Source of the DNA: Acinetobacter sp. ANC 4862
Lineage (GTDB): Bacteria; Pseudomonadota; Gammaproteobacteria; Pseudomonadales; Moraxellaceae
Direction of reading: 5' to 3'
Length of the DNA stretch: 55,684 nt
NCBI RefSeq assembly: GCF_004336635.1
Contig: NZ_SJXH01000021.1
Coordinates: forward strand, 1-55,684
Under the pieces are notes generated by a model. The model was not told where the DNA came from. It searched no databases and saw only the letters and a list, made by a program, of their open reading frames with translations. The position numbers were made by a program, and so were the translations under genes. This document shows positions 26,418-36,631 of this stretch, piece after piece (within the stretch, counting starts at the first letter, position 1; every line of letters begins with the position of its first letter).

Positions 26418-29400
26418 AAAAATCCAAAAAAAACGCTATGCTGAAGATAGACGTCAACTTCAACGTAATGAATTAGAAAAGACTCTACGAGCTGATGCAG
26501 AACAAGAGCTCCGACAATACTTTGATGAACAAAAATTCTCAACTGAGGACTTAATTCAAGCTTATCCTGCGATTTATGAGTTTATTAAACGTAAAGCACC
26601 AAATTTGGCTTGGAAAAAATATGCACATGAATTCTTCCGAACATATATCAAAGACCTCAATAAGAGCAATAACCTAGACTTCCCATTACCATATCTCACC
26701 TTTGAGATGAAACGTGATGAACCAATTTTCACTTTGGATTGGATCCAGGCCGGTCATGAAATTGACATCATTATAGAAAAACTTTGGGATTATTGGATTC
26801 TTGCTCAAGATAGTTCCGCTTTTTCTAATAATGAAATTATTGGGAATATTCTGCTTTGCTCAATGTTATACGGTGGATTAAATCAAACATCTTCATTAAA
26901 TGCTTTGCTCGAACATTTAAAAAACCCTGCAAAAATCCAAAAAATTTGCGATTTTAATATCATCTTTTTAGAGCCACTTTCTCCAAGCTATGGCGATCTA
27001 TTTGTTGATGAGAAAACAATTCGAAAATCACGTAATTTTGTTCCAGATCAACTCACACGCCTTTGGCTTATTCATTTCAATACAAGACAAATTCGTGACA
27101 TCAGTCACGATGTGAATGCGTATCTGCACCTCATTTTTCAAAAACTTAAACATCCATACAGCAACAAGACTTTCAAATTTCTACGTGACTACGCCAATTT
27201 CAACTGGCTACAACTGCAGAATGCAGATGTTGATCCTGCCCTCTCACAATGTTTGTTAGAAAACACACTCACGTGTGGTTTATCAGAACATGAGTTTGAA
27301 AACTTTGCATTCCCAAAATTTAAAACTCAATTAAGTGATGAAATCGAACGAAATGTCTCTTCTGCAACCAAGCCCTTACCTGATCTAAATACCTCTGAAG
27401 CGGTAGAGAATGTGATATTTATTCATAAAAACTTGCTGAAAATGATTCGCACATCATCAACGGAACAACCTATTGCTGAACTCATTATTGATTTTTGCCT
27501 GCGTCACCAAGAGCAGTTTAATGAGTTTTCTAAACGTATTATTTTGTGGCTCATCAGTCTCTATCGACCAAGTTCAGAGCAAATAAAAAAATTATCAGCC
27601 ACCTTTGATTTTGATACAACTCAGTACACGAAGGCATTTCAAGACAATCAAAAACTCGCAGATAGTTCAATCTATACATATTACACCCGGATCGCAGAAC
27701 CGTTTTTAACTCATGCCTTACAATACTTCGATGCCGACGATGACATTAATGATCTGCTGAACAAAATCTATCAACAAATCATCAGCAATACACGACTTGC
27801 TGATGAAGCAGATCAACCTGAGTTTAAAAAATCTAAAGACCAAACAATCCGCATGTTGAAACGCTTTCACACCTTTCAACAAATTGTTTTTCAAGCAGAA
27901 GATTTCGAACTTGAATTTATTGCATCGCAAAGTCGACCTCGTGCACGCATCATTGGTCACACAGCATTCCAAGTAATATTAAAGAAGCTAAATCAGCTCT
28001 TACATGACCAATCCATCTCAGACCATCACTATAAATTATTAAAAATCATTTATATTTTGGCTTACCGTACTGGTATGCGTATTAACGAAATACTCGGGTT
28101 ACGTGTAAAAGATATCGAGGGTTTAAATCAATTTTCTATCTGGGTTCAACCTTATGGTTCAAAAAAACAAGGGAATCAACATCTGCTCAAAACGGATAGT
28201 GCGGAACGGATTGTGCCTGCATACGCTTTGCTAAAAGATGATGAGTACCAATTCTTTAGCGATTTTGTTGTTGAAAAACGTTTAGAGAATAAGAAAAGTT
28301 TATATTTATTCAGCAACTTGAATGAAAATAAAAAACTGAATAAACACACTGTCACCGTACCCCTAAAACTGATATTAAATCAGGTCTTTAAAGGGCATCA
28401 TTACTCCTTTCACTCTTTTCGTCACACTGCAGCGAATCATTTATCGCTTTTACTGAACTGTGAATATGCACCACTTGTGCAAAAGCTAACTGACTATAGC
28501 GAAAACGAATATCAAAAAATTCGAGCTGAGCTACTTCAAAATCAACATGGACAAAACCATTGGTTTGTTATTGCACATCTTTTAGGGCATATAGAACCCG
28601 TTGAAACTTTCAAAAGTTATATTCACTTAAGTTATCTCATAGCTGGTCAAAAACTACTGAAACATCATCCAGATATGCCAAATGAACTGGCTAAAAAAAT
28701 CATGGGCTACAATGCAACGTTTAAAAATTTGAAAATAACAACGGATGAAAAAGACTTTAATTTTGAAAAAAATCAGGCAGTTCTAGCAACTATATTATTG
28801 AACGATCAAACAAACTGGCTCCAAAGTAATGCTACTGACATTCTTAACGAACTGTCAGTACAAACAAATCAACCCCATGACTTTTTTGCTTTCTTCGCCG
28901 GCACAGAGGATTCTAAAATTTCACTTCAACGCTTTTATGAAACACTCAACTTATTAGAGACTACTCACGATCCTAAAAGTGCAGCTCAACGTATATGCTT
29001 ACCAGAAGAGCTCGTAAATTATTGGTATGAAAATGCCCTAAATTTAGCAGACATTAAATCAAAAAAAGGGAATCCTCGTTTATTTAGTATTGATAGCTCA
29101 ACCCTTTTAAAGCCAGCGATGCTTGATACCGCTGAAGAGCTTCACGCTGTGACTTATTTTTTTGAACATCTACAGAAAATAACTCGCAAAAATCCAATAC
29201 AAATTGAATTCATTTTGAATGTATTTTTGAGTCGAGTGACCGCATCACACACAGGTATCCATTATCGCTGGAAGGATATCAATCAACTCGAACATTTTTA
29301 TTCCCAGGTTAAGGCTTTATTTCCTGCCAAATTTTGGCACTTATTTGGACAAGATTTGCAAACAAAGTTAGATGCTAAACAACAGCCTCAACTTTTCAAA

Positions 29401-29634
29401 TTAGCAAAAGCATCAACAGATAAACATCCATCAACTCAAGAGGAATTTCCTCGTCTACAACTCTACTCAGTAAAAGATGGTCATGCTCTTGCTGCATTTA
29501 AATTTTGCTTACATCTAGCATGTATTGGTCGCCCACTATCTATTCAGCTTAATGGGTTGGATTACATGTCACCTGATACCGTACATAAACCTATGGCTGT
29601 ATTACACCAACAGGAACTTCTTAAAACTGATTAA
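26401..29634 (+). CDS. Very large tyrosine recombinase (1077 residues), catalytic member of the trio
   Basis: 1077 residues, about three times a usual integrase. The tyrosine recombinase domain is in the middle: Arg560 in RTGMRINEILGLRV, a Lys-rich beta-hairpin (YGSKKQGN), His671-x-x-Arg674 in FHSFRHTAAN, His730 in LLGHIE and nucleophile Tyr740 in FKSYIH. All catalytic residues are present. A ~530-residue N-terminal part and a ~320-residue C-terminal extension are of unknown family. The ATG overlaps the end of the preceding gene. It is expected to cut and rejoin DNA as the active partner of the 757-residue protein. The architecture recalls Tn554 tnpABC or Gamma-Mobile-Trio genes, but the sizes do not clearly match what I remember of them. 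Confidence 0.85.
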   Translation: MSSFNKKIQKKRYAEDRRQLQRNELEKTLRADAEQELRQYFDEQKFSTEDLIQAYPAIYEFIKRKAPNLAWKKYAHEFFRTYIKDLNKSNNLDFPLPYLTFEMKRDEPIFTLDWIQAGHEIDIIIEKLWDYWILAQDSSAFSNNEIIGNILLCSMLYGGLNQTSSLNALLEHLKNPAKIQKICDFNIIFLEPLSPSYGDLFVDEKTIRKSRNFVPDQLTRLWLIHFNTRQIRDISHDVNAYLHLIFQKLKHPYSNKTFKFLRDYANFNWLQLQNADVDPALSQCLLENTLTCGLSEHEFENFAFPKFKTQLSDEIERNVSSATKPLPDLNTSEAVENVIFIHKNLLKMIRTSSTEQPIAELIIDFCLRHQEQFNEFSKRIILWLISLYRPSSEQIKKLSATFDFDTTQYTKAFQDNQKLADSSIYTYYTRIAEPFLTHALQYFDADDDINDLLNKIYQQIISNTRLADEADQPEFKKSKDQTIRMLKRFHTFQQIVFQAEDFELEFIASQSRPRARIIGHTAFQVILKKLNQLLHDQSISDHHYKLLKIIYILAYRTGMRINEILGLRVKDIEGLNQFSIWVQPYGSKKQGNQHLLKTDSAERIVPAYALLKDDEYQFFSDFVVEKRLENKKSLYLFSNLNENKKLNKHTVTVPLKLILNQVFKGHHYSFHSFRHTAANHLSLLLNCEYAPLVQKLTDYSENEYQKIRAELLQNQHGQNHWFVIAHLLGHIEPVETFKSYIHLSYLIAGQKLLKHHPDMPNELAKKIMGYNATFKNLKITTDEKDFNFEKNQAVLATILLNDQTNWLQSNATDILNELSVQTNQPHDFFAFFAGTEDSKISLQRFYETLNLLETTHDPKSAAQRICLPEELVNYWYENALNLADIKSKKGNPRLFSIDSSTLLKPAMLDTAEELHAVTYFFEHLQKITRKNPIQIEFILNVFLSRVTASHTGIHYRWKDINQLEHFYSQVKALFPAKFWHLFGQDLQTKLDAKQQPQLFKLAKASTDKHPSTQEEFPRLQLYSVKDGHALAAFKFCLHLACIGRPLSIQLNGLDYMSPDTVHKPMAVLHQQELLKTD

Positions 29635-29828
29635 ATCACTGATCTATTTATGATTTCCATTGTGTGTTTAACCCCCCCATAATTCTATTTTAATAGTAAA
29701 AAGCCCCTTATTTTCAATGGTCAGACTATCTACATTAAACAAAATGATAAAATCATAAATTGCTTTTCACAATAAAAGAAACTAATATATTTCTTATAAC
29801 AACTAAAAGCAACAAGTGTGTCTACAAA

Positions 29829-30137
29829 ATGAGTGAATCTTTACTTCAGCAAATCAAAAAAAGACGAACCCAATTGGGCTTAAAGCAAATTGATATGCAA
29901 TCCCGTACAGGCATTTCAAGACAGCAGTACCAAAAACTGGAAAGTCAGGGCAATCCTCGATTAGAGACCTTAGAAATTATCGCGGCAGGATTAAATGCTC
30001 AACTGATGCTCATCCCTGATGATAAGGTTCATTTGATCAGACAATTATTGAATAATGAAATTAAAGTCACTATTGAAGATCAGGATGACTTAATGACTAA
30101 CCCATGGAAGGGTCTTCTCGGAGGAGAGGAACCATGA
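29829..30137 (+). CDS. HipB-like antitoxin (XRE family)
   Basis: 102 residues with a Cro/CI-type helix-turn-helix at the N-terminus (LLQQIKKRRTQLGLKQIDMQ, then GISRQQYQKLESQGN) followed by TLEIIAAGLNAQLMLIP. I chose the ATG at 29829-29831; a TTG at 29760 would add 23 unlikely residues. Its TGA overlaps the ATG of the HipA-like gene (ATGA). It should neutralise that kinase and repress the pair. Confidence 0.85.
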   Translation: MSESLLQQIKKRRTQLGLKQIDMQSRTGISRQQYQKLESQGNPRLETLEIIAAGLNAQLMLIPDDKVHLIRQLLNNEIKVTIEDQDDLMTNPWKGLLGGEEP

Positions 30138-31423
30138 ATACTGTTGCCGTCCTGAAATTAACATTACATCATGCTGTCGTTGGATACTTGGCAGGATTTC
30201 AGAGCGGAAAAAATATTCTGGTTTTTACAGATTCTTTCCGCTCTGATCAGCAACGCCCGACCTTGAGCCTGCTGACTTCCCCCTTGTATCCTCAAGTGGA
30301 TAAGATTTTAGAAAAGACCTATGTTACACATCAGCGTTTACATCCCTTGCTATCAAACTTGCTACCAGAAGGTGCATTACGCGAACTGATTGCACAAAGC
30401 CTCAAAGTACATATAGACAATGAATTTCAGTTATTGGCAGCTTTAGGTCATGATTTACCTGGAGCACTCATTGCGACTCCATTAGATCCAGAAGAAATTC
30501 CAGATGAAATAAAATTCAAACTGCAGATCTCTAATCCAGATCAGATCTTAAAGCAAGAGATTCGAACAGATAATAAGTTTTCCTTGGCCGGCGTCCAAAT
30601 GAAGTTTTCCATGAAAGCCAAAGATGGGCGTTTTACACTAGTCCAGGCAACGGAATCGACTCTACTCGGGGACTGGATTGTCAAAACTCCTTCTTCCAGA
30701 CATGCTTTTGTTCCGCTAAATGAATATTCTATGATGAGCCTTGCCAAAATGGTCGGAATAGATGTCCCTGAGATTCGCTTGGTGGATATGGCACTCTTAC
30801 AAAACCTTCCACCATTAAATTTACCCCAAGAGCAATATGCTTTTGCAATCAAAAGATTTGATAGACAGAGTACTGCTGATACTACAGAGCTTATTCACAT
30901 CGAAGACTTTGCTCAGATCTTCGGTGCATATCCACAGCAGAAATACAGCACCACAAATTATGAGCAGATAGGAAAGATCATTTATCAATTTTCAGATAAC
31001 AAAATTCTTGATATTCAGCAATTTGCCAGCCGCTTACTTGTCAATATTTTGCTCGCCAATGGAGATGCACACTTAAAAAACTGGAGTATGATTTATCAGG
31101 ACAAAAGAACACCAAGATTATCTCCCGCATACGATATATTGATGACTAGTGTATATATTGAAAATGAGCGTCATTTCGCATTGAATCTTGCTAAAAATAA
31201 AGATTGGTATTTAGCTGAGATGAAACACTTTGAACAATGGGCTGAAAAAGTCGGTGTTCCATGGCGTGTTATTGAAAAACAACTTCACGCGATCATGGAC
31301 AAAGCACGGTCAGTATGGCCAGTGCTATTACTAGACTTACCTATGATTTCTGTTCATAAAGAAAAATTAAGAGAACATTGGAAAAAATTGCATCCAGACT
31401 TTCAGATACTTACAGATGATTAG
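30134..31423 (+). CDS. HipA-family Ser/Thr kinase toxin
   Basis: 429 residues. The N-terminal subdomain shows LHPLLSNLLPEGALRE and LAGVQMKFSM (regulatory phospho-loop region). The kinase core has DWIVKTPS (ATP-binding Lys), NGDAHLKNWS with catalytic Asp311, and LSPAYDILMT with Asp334, so it appears active. Known HipA kinases phosphorylate glutamyl-tRNA synthetase or other synthetases and cause growth arrest; the target here is not readable. ATGA coupling to the upstream antitoxin gives the canonical hipBA order. It is convergent with the SNF2 gene 17 bp away. Confidence 0.9.
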   Translation: MNTVAVLKLTLHHAVVGYLAGFQSGKNILVFTDSFRSDQQRPTLSLLTSPLYPQVDKILEKTYVTHQRLHPLLSNLLPEGALRELIAQSLKVHIDNEFQLLAALGHDLPGALIATPLDPEEIPDEIKFKLQISNPDQILKQEIRTDNKFSLAGVQMKFSMKAKDGRFTLVQATESTLLGDWIVKTPSSRHAFVPLNEYSMMSLAKMVGIDVPEIRLVDMALLQNLPPLNLPQEQYAFAIKRFDRQSTADTTELIHIEDFAQIFGAYPQQKYSTTNYEQIGKIIYQFSDNKILDIQQFASRLLVNILLANGDAHLKNWSMIYQDKRTPRLSPAYDILMTSVYIENERHFALNLAKNKDWYLAEMKHFEQWAEKVGVPWRVIEKQLHAIMDKARSVWPVLLLDLPMISVHKEKLREHWKKLHPDFQILTDD

Positions 31424-31440
31424 GGTAATCTGAAACCAAA

Positions 31441-34400
31441 CTAAAATTTCTCAAACAAGTTCATCACGTCATTTTCCGTCAGTTTCGCTTCGCCCTCATG
31501 ATCGGTACTTAGAATAGACTGTGCCAGTTCTGCTTTATTTTGCTGTAAGGCAAGAATTTTTTCTTCTATGCTTTTATTGGTAATCAGCTTATACACAAAT
31601 ACTGGCTTGTCCTGTCCAATCCGCCATGCACGATCTGAAGCTTGATCTTCAGCAGCAGGGTTCCACCATGGATCATAGTGAATGACCGTATCTGCGGCAG
31701 TTAGATTCAGACCGACCCCTCCTGCTTTCAGACTGATTAAAAATACTGGCACTTGTCCAGACTGAAATGCTGTAATGACTTCATCTCGCTTTTTGGTCTT
31801 TCCAGTCAGCTTCACATAGCCAATTTCTGCGTGATGGAGCTGTTGCTCAATCAGTTCCAACATTGAGGTAAACTGAGAGAAGATCAGAATTTTTCGCCCC
31901 TCCTCCACCATTGGAACGACCATATCCATCAACTGTTCAAGTTTGGCAGAGTGTGCCTGCCCGGTTTTCACTGAATCCAGCTTTAGTAAGCTAGGATGGC
32001 AGCACACCTGACGTAGCTTCAGTAAGGCATCTAAAATTTGAATTTGACTACGTTTAAAGCCTTTTTCTGCCACAATTTTCTGAATATTTTCCTGCATCGT
32101 GGCACGAACAGCCTCATATAACTTGGATTGCTGGTCATTCATATCAATATTGACTTCAATCGTAGTTTTTTCTGGCAATTCTTTGGCTACGTCAGTTTTC
32201 AAGCGACGTAAAATGAAGGGCTTAATCCGGTTGACCAGCTTTTGCCTTAACTGCTGATCACCGCGTTTTTCAATCGGATGACGGTACTTTTTATTAAAAA
32301 TTTCTTGTGAATATAAAAATCCTGGCATCAGGAAATAAAATAGTGCCCACAGTTCACCCAAATGATTTTCCATCGGGGTACCTGTTAGACACAAACGATG
32401 TCGTGCTTTTAATTGGCGTACTACCTGTGCAGCTTTGGCACGCGGATTTTTGATATTCTGCGCCTCATCCAAAATGAGTTGATGATATTCATATTGCTTT
32501 AGTTGTTCTTCATCTCTCGCTAGAAGCGGATAGGTGGTTAACACAATATCATAGTGCGGAATCTGCTCAAAATTCTGATGGCGGTCGGGCCCCTGTAGCA
32601 GCAATACCTTGAGCTCAGGGGTAAATTTCTCCGCTTCTTTGAACCAGTTATGCATCAGCGATGTGGGTGCAACAATTAAGGCGGGACTGTCCTGCAAATA
32701 TCCAGCCTGCTTTTCCATGAGTAAATGGGCTAAAGTTTGTGCTGTTTTCCCCAAGCCCATATCATCTGCCAGAATCCCGCCATGCTGGGTTTCCCTTAAA
32801 AACTGTAACCAGCCTAAGCCCTGCTGCTGGTATGGACGCAACTCCCCCTGAAAACCTTGTGGTGTCGGCAGTTGTTGCTGATAGCCTTGTTTGAATTTCT
32901 GTACAAATTGCTGCAGGCGATCACTGACCTGCCATGTCATCCCAAGATTATGCTGCAATTCTAATAATTGACTCGCATCATAGCGATCAATACTGCGCTC
33001 TTCTTGCTGTAAAATGCTCTGCAGATGCAACAATATCGGCTTAATATCCCTAGCAGATAGAGCCAAATCAGGTTGATCAACTGCAGTTTTTACGGTGAAA
33101 ATTTGACTGTCATGCAGATGAATAAAAGTCCGCGGATCAAGTAAATCAGGATTTACTCGCACCAAAGCTACGAGCGCATCAAGCAAATTATAAGAATTGC
33201 CTGCACTGTCTTGAACCGTCGCCCCGATATTGAACCAGTCCTGCTGGCCTTCAGATTCAGTGATGGAAATATTTAAATTTTCAACATATTGCAGGTTAAA
33301 GGGGCTGTTTTCCAGATGCTCTATCTGCCAGCCCATCAACTCAATTTGATTGATGGGCATCAGCTGTTTGATCCAGTCTCCATAGAAAGCAAAAACCATA
33401 GAATCAAGACGTTGTTTATCCAGTTTTAATTGCTGGTCATAACTAAGATCTTTCACCCACTTCAGTGATTCGACCAATAGCTGTAAACGCTGGATTGACT
33501 GTTGTTCCTGAACTAAGTCCCGAAGCTGTCGCACCATTTTGCCATGCTGTTCACCAATAAAACTGTCACCTGATGTACCTGCTTTAATTCGCCCGCCTGC
33601 ATAGGAGAATTCAATTTCAGCACAAACAGACTCTTCCCATTTCCAATCAAATTTATTTAAAACACCGAAGCGTAAAATTGGCTGGGGACTTCCCTCAAGG
33701 ACATCAATATGCTGAATAGACTCGGGCTGAGGCATTTTTTTCACCTCTGAATATTGATGAGTCAGTTTCTCAAACTCTGGCAAGAGCTTAGCTGGAAGAT
33801 CAGGCATCTGTAAAAAATGGTACAGAAGATTTGCCGTATATTCACCATATAACTGGCCCACCGTGTTCTGTTGAATATCCACATAACATGGTGGATGGCT
33901 CGCGAGAATATGAATATGAGGATTTGATTTTAAATCGAGTCGAATATCACCATTGACCAATTCAATGTTTAAATGCTCTGTCTGTTTGTTTACACCTTGT
34001 TGCCAGATCAGTTCGATGTGATAGCCTTGTTCTGACCATTGAAGTGCAGCATGGCTCTTTTTTTTCCAGTACACATCGCCACTTTGAATAAAAGATTTGA
34101 AATGCTCCAATAAAATGCTGGAGATATCAAGATTGCTTTGATAAAAGCGTTCGTCGCTGTTTATTTTGGCGTAATAATAAATCTGGTTAAATAATTGTCG
34201 TTTTTGTTCAGGTAAAGTCAGATGCTTTCTGGTGATATTTTCATATTGGGTATAATAACTTTCCCCTGCAATTGAGCCGTTTTTATTGCGTCTAGCCTTC
34301 TGAACATCAACTGTCAATTTCTTTAAGCTGACCGACTGATCTAGAAGGTAAATTAAATAATTGTTTGTTTCGACAGATTGCTCTGGTTTAGTCTGTTGTA

Positions 34401-34788
34401 AATACCGTTTAAAATCATTCAACCAGCGCTGCGCCTGATCATCCCCCCATTGGCGTTTTGCGATTCCCTGCGGAGATTGAGATTCAGCATAACGCTGTTG
34501 AAATTCCTGACGATATTCTTGAAAGAATAACCGCGCTAAAGCAGCAGCATGTTTACAGTTATATCCAACTGGACAAGTGCAGTCATCATCGATTAAACGG
34601 TCTTTTTTAAGATTATAGGTAATCGCGGTATCGTAATAATCTGTCCCTTCAATTTGAGCATACATCGTGACATCATCATTTTCCTCAAAGAACTCAATTG
34701 TTTCCCTATCAATGTGTTTAGCATAGCTCAGACTGCGATGAAGAGTTGGATTACTAAAGTGAGATAGAAAATTGATCAATGAGGACAT
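31441..34788 (-). CDS. SNF2-family helicase with SWIM zinc finger
   Basis: About 1115 residues from MSSLINFLSH. The N-terminal SWIM motif is CTCPVGYNCKH (Cys70, Cys72, Cys78, His80). A long middle region of unknown role follows. The C-terminal Swi2/Snf2 ATPase has GLGKT (Lys681), DEAQ (774-777), TGTPMENHLGELW, LRRLKTDV, IFSQFTSM and DPWWNPAAEDQASDRAWRIGQ. These enzymes translocate on double-stranded DNA and remodel protein-DNA complexes. SWIM/SNF2 proteins are common bacterial housekeeping or island genes, so a defence role is only contextual. A start at 34818 would add ten residues. Confidence 0.92.
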   Translation of the reverse strand: MSSLINFLSHFSNPTLHRSLSYAKHIDRETIEFFEENDDVTMYAQIEGTDYYDTAITYNLKKDRLIDDDCTCPVGYNCKHAAALARLFFQEYRQEFQQRYAESQSPQGIAKRQWGDDQAQRWLNDFKRYLQQTKPEQSVETNNYLIYLLDQSVSLKKLTVDVQKARRNKNGSIAGESYYTQYENITRKHLTLPEQKRQLFNQIYYYAKINSDERFYQSNLDISSILLEHFKSFIQSGDVYWKKKSHAALQWSEQGYHIELIWQQGVNKQTEHLNIELVNGDIRLDLKSNPHIHILASHPPCYVDIQQNTVGQLYGEYTANLLYHFLQMPDLPAKLLPEFEKLTHQYSEVKKMPQPESIQHIDVLEGSPQPILRFGVLNKFDWKWEESVCAEIEFSYAGGRIKAGTSGDSFIGEQHGKMVRQLRDLVQEQQSIQRLQLLVESLKWVKDLSYDQQLKLDKQRLDSMVFAFYGDWIKQLMPINQIELMGWQIEHLENSPFNLQYVENLNISITESEGQQDWFNIGATVQDSAGNSYNLLDALVALVRVNPDLLDPRTFIHLHDSQIFTVKTAVDQPDLALSARDIKPILLHLQSILQQEERSIDRYDASQLLELQHNLGMTWQVSDRLQQFVQKFKQGYQQQLPTPQGFQGELRPYQQQGLGWLQFLRETQHGGILADDMGLGKTAQTLAHLLMEKQAGYLQDSPALIVAPTSLMHNWFKEAEKFTPELKVLLLQGPDRHQNFEQIPHYDIVLTTYPLLARDEEQLKQYEYHQLILDEAQNIKNPRAKAAQVVRQLKARHRLCLTGTPMENHLGELWALFYFLMPGFLYSQEIFNKKYRHPIEKRGDQQLRQKLVNRIKPFILRRLKTDVAKELPEKTTIEVNIDMNDQQSKLYEAVRATMQENIQKIVAEKGFKRSQIQILDALLKLRQVCCHPSLLKLDSVKTGQAHSAKLEQLMDMVVPMVEEGRKILIFSQFTSMLELIEQQLHHAEIGYVKLTGKTKKRDEVITAFQSGQVPVFLISLKAGGVGLNLTAADTVIHYDPWWNPAAEDQASDRAWRIGQDKPVFVYKLITNKSIEEKILALQQNKAELAQSILSTDHEGEAKLTENDVMNLFEKF

Positions 34789-34973
34789 AATTACCAGACA
34801 CCAAAAATGTTTATACAATTATAACGGACAAAGCTGTCATTTCAGAACAGTAGCCGAACTGCTCAACCTGAGCACAGATTCGACTCACTCAATAGGAATA
34901 TTGTGAATAAAGACAATCAAATTCGAGAAGTTAAACAGTTCATTGAGATCGAAAATATCCTGATAGAAAGTGA

Positions 34974-35252
34974 TCATTTCTTCACAACAGTTAATTTTAA
35001 ACCAAATGGGGTCAAAAGTTTTAGCATTGTTTCTAGAGTTGGATTTGCATCTGATCGCTCTAGTTTCTGTAAAGTTTGAAGCGAAATTTTAGTGATCTTG
35101 GACATTTCATGTAATGTCAGATGCAGCTCTGTTCTAATGAATTTTGCAATGACATGTATCGGCCAGTCTGGATTAAGCTGAATCATTTCTAAAACATATT
35201 GTCTTTTTCTAATTTGCTCTATTTGAGAGAGGGGAATAAAACGTTTATCCAT
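34974..35252 (-). CDS. XRE-family antitoxin downstream of a HipA-like toxin
   Basis: 92 residues. Helix-turn-helix: HLTLHEMSKITKISLQTLQK, then LERSDANPTLETMLKLL. The N-terminal 45 residues (VLEMIQLNPDWPIHVIAKFI) are an extra helical part. Its ATG overlaps the 3' end of the HipA-like gene by 8 bases, so this locus has the toxin first and the antitoxin second, the reverse of classical hipBA. Confidence 0.82.
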   Translation of the reverse strand: MDKRFIPLSQIEQIRKRQYVLEMIQLNPDWPIHVIAKFIRTELHLTLHEMSKITKISLQTLQKLERSDANPTLETMLKLLTPFGLKLTVVKK

Positions 35253-36537
35253 AACAAATCTCCTTTAATTGTGCGCAAATACCTTCAATGCGATATGCAC
35301 AATTTTCTAGAATTTCATCATCTATCCCGATAGATTTCATCTGGGTTAAAAGCCCTTGATACAAAGGTAACTGTTCAGAAAATAAAGATTTTATTTGTTC
35401 TATGGTTAAAGAACTGCATTCTACAATCTGATGGGCAATTGAAGCCCAGTTGTTATCGTCTTTTTCCCATCGAGTAGATCTTGCGATTCCATCTGGATGT
35501 AACCACATAGGGGCAAAATCAAATAAAGGCGTTAATCGAATATCGCCATTGTTAAACCTTTGAAATGCTGTATTACGGGTATGATTATCTTTATTTCCTA
35601 AAGCGATATTGGCTAAATCTCTTTTTACATATTCAAGAATTTCTGTTTCTGGATCCGTACAGCAATTCATTATAATTTTGCAGACTTCGTTATGAGACAT
35701 TTTTACTCCGAAGCCCGCTTTTCCACTAAAAGAAGCTAAACTTTCTTGAGCTATTCTTTCAACACGGTTATTCACCACTTGCCGATCAAAACGTGGAATA
35801 AATAAAGTTCTTCCATGTAATTCTAGCGGTCTAAACACTCGCAATCCTAAATATGCTGCTATTTGCATATATAAGGGTTCTTGATTCAAAATTTTGTTCA
35901 GACATTGATCTGTTCCTCGGCTAAATTTAACCAACCAGTGCTGTTTAGCCATTTCATCAGGTAACGTATGATCAAGATAAAATAACTCATCATGGCCTTG
36001 TGTGAGTAATAGTTTTGGCCACTCGCCTTGAACGCCAGATGATCCAGAGATAAATAGTCCAAAAGATGATAATGACTCAAGAAACTCCTCACTACGTTCG
36101 ATAATTTCCTGTATTGAAAATCCTTGTACTAACTGATCTGAATATTGAGTTAAAAGCCATTCATGAGCTTCTTTTATTCTTAAGTTACCAATAGGGTTGC
36201 TCGCTCCTACTTTTAGCAATGGCCAATCTGCTGACTCTTCTTCATACTCGGGGCGGCCAAGTTTTTTTAATAGTTCTTTTCGACCATATCCTTGAGGTAA
36301 TAGATCAACTAGAAAAGCTGGCCACGTAGGCTCAATATTGCTTTCTAAATTAATCGGATAATGGTTTGAAACAGCATGACCATCTCGTAACCCCATATGT
36401 TCAATTGCATAATCCATTGAATAATATGTTCCGCAGCTAGCTTTCCAACCTTTAGCTTTTTCACCTATTACTTCAATAGTGGCACAATCGATCCATTGGT
36501 TATTCAGAAATATTTGGACAGAGCAAAAATCATTCAT
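35245..36537 (-). CDS. HipA-family kinase (toxin-first type)
   Basis: 430 residues. N-terminal subdomain TWPAFLVDLLPQGYGR resembles the HipA N-domain, and SGSSGVQGEWPKLLL is the Ser-rich regulatory loop. Catalytic residues are seen in ALGNKDNHTRNT (Asp317) and LTPLFDFAPM (Asp340-Phe). It is followed by its probable antitoxin with an 8-base overlap. The start ATG is at 36535-36537, and the upstream 95 bp carry repeated AGTAAAGTAT motifs that could be the autoregulatory operator. Target unknown. Confidence 0.88.
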   Translation of the reverse strand: MNDFCSVQIFLNNQWIDCATIEVIGEKAKGWKASCGTYYSMDYAIEHMGLRDGHAVSNHYPINLESNIEPTWPAFLVDLLPQGYGRKELLKKLGRPEYEEESADWPLLKVGASNPIGNLRIKEAHEWLLTQYSDQLVQGFSIQEIIERSEEFLESLSSFGLFISGSSGVQGEWPKLLLTQGHDELFYLDHTLPDEMAKQHWLVKFSRGTDQCLNKILNQEPLYMQIAAYLGLRVFRPLELHGRTLFIPRFDRQVVNNRVERIAQESLASFSGKAGFGVKMSHNEVCKIIMNCCTDPETEILEYVKRDLANIALGNKDNHTRNTAFQRFNNGDIRLTPLFDFAPMWLHPDGIARSTRWEKDDNNWASIAHQIVECSSLTIEQIKSLFSEQLPLYQGLLTQMKSIGIDDEILENCAYRIEGICAQLKEICYG

Positions 36538-36550
36538 AATTCTATTTAAA

Positions 36551-36604
36551 TAGTAAAGTATAACCAGTTTTGCCTATTATATACTTATTATAGTAGTAAA
36601 GTAT
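36551..36604 (-). promoter_or_regulatory. Repeated operator motif upstream of the toxin-first HipA locus
   Basis: AGTAAAGTAT occurs at 36552-36561 and 36595-36604, and an inverted partial copy (ATACTTATTA) at 36581-36590. This 54-bp stretch lies immediately upstream of the HipA start and is a plausible binding region of the encoded HTH protein. Confidence 0.45.
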
Positions 36605-36631
36605 TATTTTTATCCAAGTGAGTTTTCAAAA

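Noticed and set aside
34903..35079. Plus-strand open frame from GTG 34903 with residues VNKDNQIREVKQFIEIEN
   Set aside because: It runs antisense into the HTH antitoxin gene and no family is recognised. The antitoxin on the other strand has a clear domain.
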